DNA of 64,000 nt from DASUAO01 sp035763745 (GTDB lineage Bacteria > Actinomycetota > Acidimicrobiia > IMCC26256 > PALSA-555). Below are positions 61,136-64,000 of the stretch, piece by piece. The notes beneath the pieces are model-generated. The model worked only from the letters and a program-made list of their open reading frames with translations, had not been told where the DNA came from and ran no database searches. Every line of letters starts with the position of its first letter. The stretch's first letter is position 1. Both the position numbers and the translations under genes were made by a program. The stretch is taken from the NCBI GenBank assembly GCA_035763745.1, contig DASUAO010000023.1, positions 1 to 64,000 of the forward strand, in the 5' to 3' direction.

Positions 61136-61483
61136 TACCTGGGTGAGCACGTCACCAACTACGAGGACGGAGAGGTCGTCGACGGCGCCCAGGCCGGGAT
61201 CGTGATGCCCGCGAAGCCCAAGGCCGGCATGACCTATCGCCAGGAGTACTACGCGGGCGAGACCGAGGACAACGGCGCCGTGGTCACGGTGGGCAAGGAG
61301 AAGGTGAGCGTGCCCTTCGGCTTCTTCGAGAAGCGTGTCCTCATGACCCGAGACACGTCGACCATCGAGCCCAAGGTGCTGGAGCTCACGTTCTTCGCAC
61401 CCGGTGTCGGTCCGCTCCTCGGCGTCCACCTCGACGGGCCCGGTGCGCGCGTCGCGCTGGTGAGCTTCACCGAAGGGGCGTAG
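61136..61483 (+). pseudogene. 5'-truncated gene fragment abutting tRNA-Cys
   Basis: An open frame without a plausible start encodes about 115 residues from YLGEHVTNYEDGEVVD through AQAGIVMPAKPKAGMTYRQE to a normal TAG stop at 61481-61483. The sequence looks like the C-terminal half of a conserved actinobacterial secreted or lipoprotein-type family (phrases WYLGE, GIVMPA, GMTYRQEYY, VLMTRDT), from memory. The similarity starts at the tRNA CCA end, so the 5' part was probably removed by recombination at the tRNA. A start at GTG/ATG near 61202 would give only a 93-residue remnant. Confidence 0.68.
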
Positions 61484-61508
61484 CCCGCCAGTCGTAGCAT
61501 CGGCGCCC

Positions 61509-62234
61509 ATGCCGATGGCCCGCCTCGCCCGCATCGCGCTCGCGGAGTTCGTGGGCACCCTCTTCCTCGTGGCGATCGTCGTCGGCTCGGGGATCGCCGC
61601 GCAGCGGCTCAGCCCCGGCGACACGGGCCTCCAGTTGCTCGAGAACGCGCTCGCCACCGGCGGCGGGCTGGTCGCGATCATCCTCGCGGTCGGGGCGGTG
61701 TCGGGCGCGCACCTCAACCCGGTCGTGAGCCTTGCCGAGCGGTTCTTCGGGGGGATCACCAGCCGCGAGCTCGGCGTGTACGTCGGCGCGCAGGTGACGG
61801 GTGGAATCGCCGGGTGCGTGCTCGCGAACGTCATGTTCGACCTCGACGCGGTCACGTGGTCCACGAAGGAACGCTCGGGCTCGGGGCTCTGGCTGGCGGA
61901 GGTCGTCGCGACGGTGGGGCTCCTGCTCGTGATCTTCGGGCTGGCGCGCTCCGGGCGTTCGCAGCTCGCGCCGTTCGCCGTGGGCGCCTACATCGCGTCG
62001 GCGTACTTCTTCACGTCGTCGACGAGCTTCGCGAACCCGGCCGTGGCCGTCGGACGCATGTTCAGCGACACGTTCGCGGGCATCGACCCGGCGTCGGCGC
62101 CTGCGTTCATCGGGTTCGAGCTCCTCGGCGCGGTGGTGGGGATCGCACTGATCGCGGTGCTGTACCCGACGATCCGCGCGCACGTCGCCGACGTGGTGGT
62201 GCCGCACCCGCCGGTCCCGAGCCACCGGGACTGA
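61509..62234 (+). CDS. MIP/aquaporin family channel
   Basis: A 241-residue six-helix channel protein. The two half-helix motifs are SGAHLNPVVSL (NPV in place of NPA) and SSTSFANPAVAVGRMF (standard NPA with a following Arg of the selectivity filter). ATG 61509 lies 8 nt after TAGCAT (61495-61500), so it is leaderless. It may pass water, glycerol or small neutral solutes; the NPV variant could alter selectivity. Co-directional with the truncated fragment upstream but independently promoted. Confidence 0.87.
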   Translation: MPMARLARIALAEFVGTLFLVAIVVGSGIAAQRLSPGDTGLQLLENALATGGGLVAIILAVGAVSGAHLNPVVSLAERFFGGITSRELGVYVGAQVTGGIAGCVLANVMFDLDAVTWSTKERSGSGLWLAEVVATVGLLLVIFGLARSGRSQLAPFAVGAYIASAYFFTSSTSFANPAVAVGRMFSDTFAGIDPASAPAFIGFELLGAVVGIALIAVLYPTIRAHVADVVVPHPPVPSHRD

Positions 62235-62256
62235 CGCTCGGCCGAGCGGACGACCC

Positions 62257-62904
62257 CTACGCGGCGAGTCGGCTCGCCAGCGCGGCGTGACCGTCGCCCG
62301 ACAGCTCGGGGAGGGCGGCCGGGCGGCCCGACGACGCGAGGATCAGCGCCTCGGCCGGACCGCTGACCTCGGGGCCCTCGCCGAACGACCAGTCGACGTC
62401 GGTCGCGCGCCAGCTCAGGTCCTTCATCCGCTGCTTCGACTTCAGGAACCCGCCGATGGTCGGGAGCGCGTCGAGCGCGGCGGTGAGCCGTTCGGCGGGG
62501 ATCGTGCGGGGGCGGCCGACGGGGCGGCGGATGTCCTGGTGGTGGATCAGATGGTCGACGAACCCTTCCTTCTCGGAGATCGTCTTCGAGATGCCCTTGC
62601 GGGTGTGGTCCCTGGCCACCGCGGACCACGCGTCGCGGATCTCGGCGGCGCTGTGCGCCGACCCGTACTCACGCGACGCCTCGAAGGACGCCTTGGGCAC
62701 GCTGAACCGGTTCTTGGCGACCTCGAGGAGGATCGTCGACAGCGGCGTGGTGTGCCCGACGATCATGTGCGAGACGACGTCGCGGACGCGCCAGCCCTCG
62801 CAGAGGCTCATCGTGTCGAACTCGGCGTCGCCGAGCTCGCCGAGGGTCGTGGCGATGTCAGTCGACTCGTCCCAGATCAATCGGTCGTACGCGTGCTCGG
62901 CCAT
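62257..62904 (-). CDS. Maleylpyruvate isomerase family mycothiol-dependent (DinB-like) protein
   Basis: A 215-residue DinB-fold protein of the TIGR03083/mycothiol-dependent group. The signature SLCEGWRVRDVVSHMIVGH supplies a metal-binding His, and VDHLIHHQDIRRPVG adds the second His pair. ATG 62904 follows a GAGGGAG site. Such enzymes conjugate or isomerise with mycothiol in actinobacteria; the exact substrate is unknown. Confidence 0.83.
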   Translation of the reverse strand: MAEHAYDRLIWDESTDIATTLGELGDAEFDTMSLCEGWRVRDVVSHMIVGHTTPLSTILLEVAKNRFSVPKASFEASREYGSAHSAAEIRDAWSAVARDHTRKGISKTISEKEGFVDHLIHHQDIRRPVGRPRTIPAERLTAALDALPTIGGFLKSKQRMKDLSWRATDVDWSFGEGPEVSGPAEALILASSGRPAALPELSGDGHAALASRLAA

Positions 62905-63002
62905 GGCCGGACTCCCTCGGTCGAACAGGTCGGGTGGGCGCCCATTGGTAGCGCATCCGGCTCGCGTTGTCAGTGGACGAGCACCGCGTACACTCCTCCG
63001 CC

Positions 63003-63704
63003 GTGACCGACGACGACCGCGCCGCGACCGACACGCGCCATCGCGCGCGGCTCGAGCTCATCGCCACCGGCCTCATCGCGATCGCCACGGTGCTCACGGC
63101 ATGGAGCGCGTTCCAGAGCACGAAGTGGAGCGGAGTCCAGGCGAACGCCTACGCGGCGGCGAGTGCCAAGCGCACGGAGTCGGCCAAGGCGGCGAACCGC
63201 GCCGACACCCAGGCGTCGATCGACGTCACCTTGTTCGCCGACTGGCTTGCGGCGCTCTCCGACGAGCTCGCGCTGGATCCCAACAGCTCGATGGCCCCCA
63301 ACGGTCGGTACGCGCCAGATCCCTCCGAGCTGTCGGGTGTCCTCTTCGACCGGTTCCGCGACGAGTTCAAGCCGGCGGTCCGGGCGTGGCTCGATCAAGA
63401 TCCTCTGGACAACCCGGATGCGGACGCGACGCCGTTCGTGGTCCCCGAGTACCGCCTCGCCGAGGACGAGCGGGCCGCCGAGCTCACCACGAAGGCCGAC
63501 GTGCTGTCGGAGACCGCGCGGGACGCGAACCAACGTGGCGACAACTACGTGCTCACGACGGTCCTGTTCGCCGCTGTGCTCTTCTTCGCCGGCATCAGCA
63601 CGAAGTTCGAGTCGATCCGGAACCACGCGGCGATGATCGTCATGGCAGTCGTGCTGCTCGCCGTCGGGATCGCGATCCTCGCGACCTATCCCATCGAGAT
63701 CTGA
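63003..63704 (+). CDS. DUF4337-like membrane protein
   Basis: A 233-residue membrane protein. One helix lies near the N-terminus (LIATGLIAIATVLTAWSAFQ), a helical soluble middle section follows, and two helices lie at the C-terminus (VLTTVLFAAVLFFAGIST and AAMIVMAVVLLAVGIAILAT). The phrase STKWSGVQANAYAAASAKRTE is typical of DUF4337-like proteins. GTG 63003 is 8 nt after TACACT (62989-62994), hence leaderless. Function unknown. Confidence 0.75.
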   Translation: MTDDDRAATDTRHRARLELIATGLIAIATVLTAWSAFQSTKWSGVQANAYAAASAKRTESAKAANRADTQASIDVTLFADWLAALSDELALDPNSSMAPNGRYAPDPSELSGVLFDRFRDEFKPAVRAWLDQDPLDNPDADATPFVVPEYRLAEDERAAELTTKADVLSETARDANQRGDNYVLTTVLFAAVLFFAGISTKFESIRNHAAMIVMAVVLLAVGIAILATYPIEI

Positions 63705-63729
63705 GCTCGCCCAGGTCCTGGTCGATCGG

Positions 63730-64000
63730 TCACCTCCGGCGGCGACGGGCCTTGGTCTCGTTGCGTTGGGCCTGCTCGGCGACCTCGCCGCGCAGGCGCT
63801 GCCACGACTCGAGCCGTTGCGCGGCGAGCGAGCCGTCGTCGACCGCACCGCGCACCGCGCAGCCAGGTTCGGTGTCGTGCCCGCAGTCGGTGAACTTGCA
63901 GCGCAGCGCGAGCTCGGCGATGTCGTCGAACGACTCCTCGACGGTCGCGGTGTCGGCCGACAGGCCCACGGCGCGCACGCCCGGTGTGTCGATCAGGCAG
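63730..64000 (-). CDS. rsgA: RsgA ribosome-associated GTPase, C-terminal part
   Basis: The window edge cuts off the 5' part. The visible 89 or so C-terminal residues include the G3 region LIDTPGVRAVGL, followed by the zinc-binding segment CKFTDCGHDTEPGCAV (Cys, Cys, His, Cys ligands) that is diagnostic of RsgA/YjeQ. It ends in a basic tail, KARRRRR. RsgA is a circularly permuted GTPase acting in late maturation of the 30S subunit. Confidence 0.9.
   Translation of the reverse strand, partial: CLIDTPGVRAVGLSADTATVEESFDDIAELALRCKFTDCGHDTEPGCAVRGAVDDGSLAAQRLESWQRLRGEVAEQAQRNETKARRRRR

Overview
This is a GC-rich actinobacterial chromosome segment, most likely from an Acidimicrobiia-like lineage (inference). 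It has GTG/TTG starts, many GTGA/ATGA start-stop overlaps, promoters of the form TANNNT about 7-8 nt before the start codon (leaderless genes), an F420-type nitroreductase, a mycothiol-type DinB/maleylpyruvate isomerase-like protein, a DUF222/HNH protein under a LexA-type box, and many acyl-CoA and branched-chain ABC transport genes. I see no phage, IS element or CRISPR array.

Layout. 0-2.3 kb: esterase and PIG-L deacetylase. 2.3-8.1 kb: a complete Liv-type ABC importer (binding protein, fused LivH-LivM permease, LivG, LivF). 8.1-11.5 kb: a secreted MTB12-like protein, a TetR regulator, and a divergent MaoC/SDR/TIM-barrel operon. 11.5-20 kb (minus strand): amidohydrolase, SDR and acyl-CoA ligase, then a second Liv importer. 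20-25 kb: a Tat-exported protein, then the most notable locus, a UGSC-family selenoprotein whose in-frame UGA (21564-21566) ordinary gene calling reads as a stop. Its operon also holds a conserved unknown partner, a D-2-hydroxyacid dehydrogenase-like protein and a Gfo/Idh/MocA oxidoreductase. 25-33.4 kb: nitroreductases, FadD-like ligase, acyl-CoA dehydrogenase, VOC protein, GNAT, aldehyde dehydrogenase and HAD hydrolase. 33.4-42.9 kb: an islet with a giant (about 2,730 residue) membrane-anchored Ig-like/TTDPG-repeat surface protein, flanked on one side by a decayed gene and on the other by a fragment of the HAD gene. 43-47.1 kb: CHASE2 adenylate cyclase and a GMC oxidoreductase with its small subunit. 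47.2-55.6 kb: a beta-oxidation block (acyl-CoA ligase, two acyl-CoA dehydrogenases, SDR, enoyl-CoA hydratase, thiolase, and a thiolase-fold/DUF35 fusion) resembling steroid-side-chain-type degradation. 55.7-64 kb: two secreted beta-propellers, DUF222/HNH, a small secreted protein, tRNA-Cys with a truncated gene abutting its 3' end, aquaporin, DinB-like protein, DUF4337-like protein and the C-terminus of RsgA.

Regulation. A 14-bp palindrome, TGAC-N6-GTCA (usually CTGAC-N6-GTCAG), occurs upstream of seven transcription units: the first Liv importer, the MTB12-like gene, tetR/maoC, the selenoprotein operon, fadD, the GMC/ligase divergence, and the SDR-dehydrogenase operon. It lies close to TANNNT -10 boxes each time. 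The site between the TetR gene and maoC makes that TetR the obvious candidate regulator. I infer a local regulon tying uptake, CoA activation, beta-oxidation and the selenoprotein pathway together.
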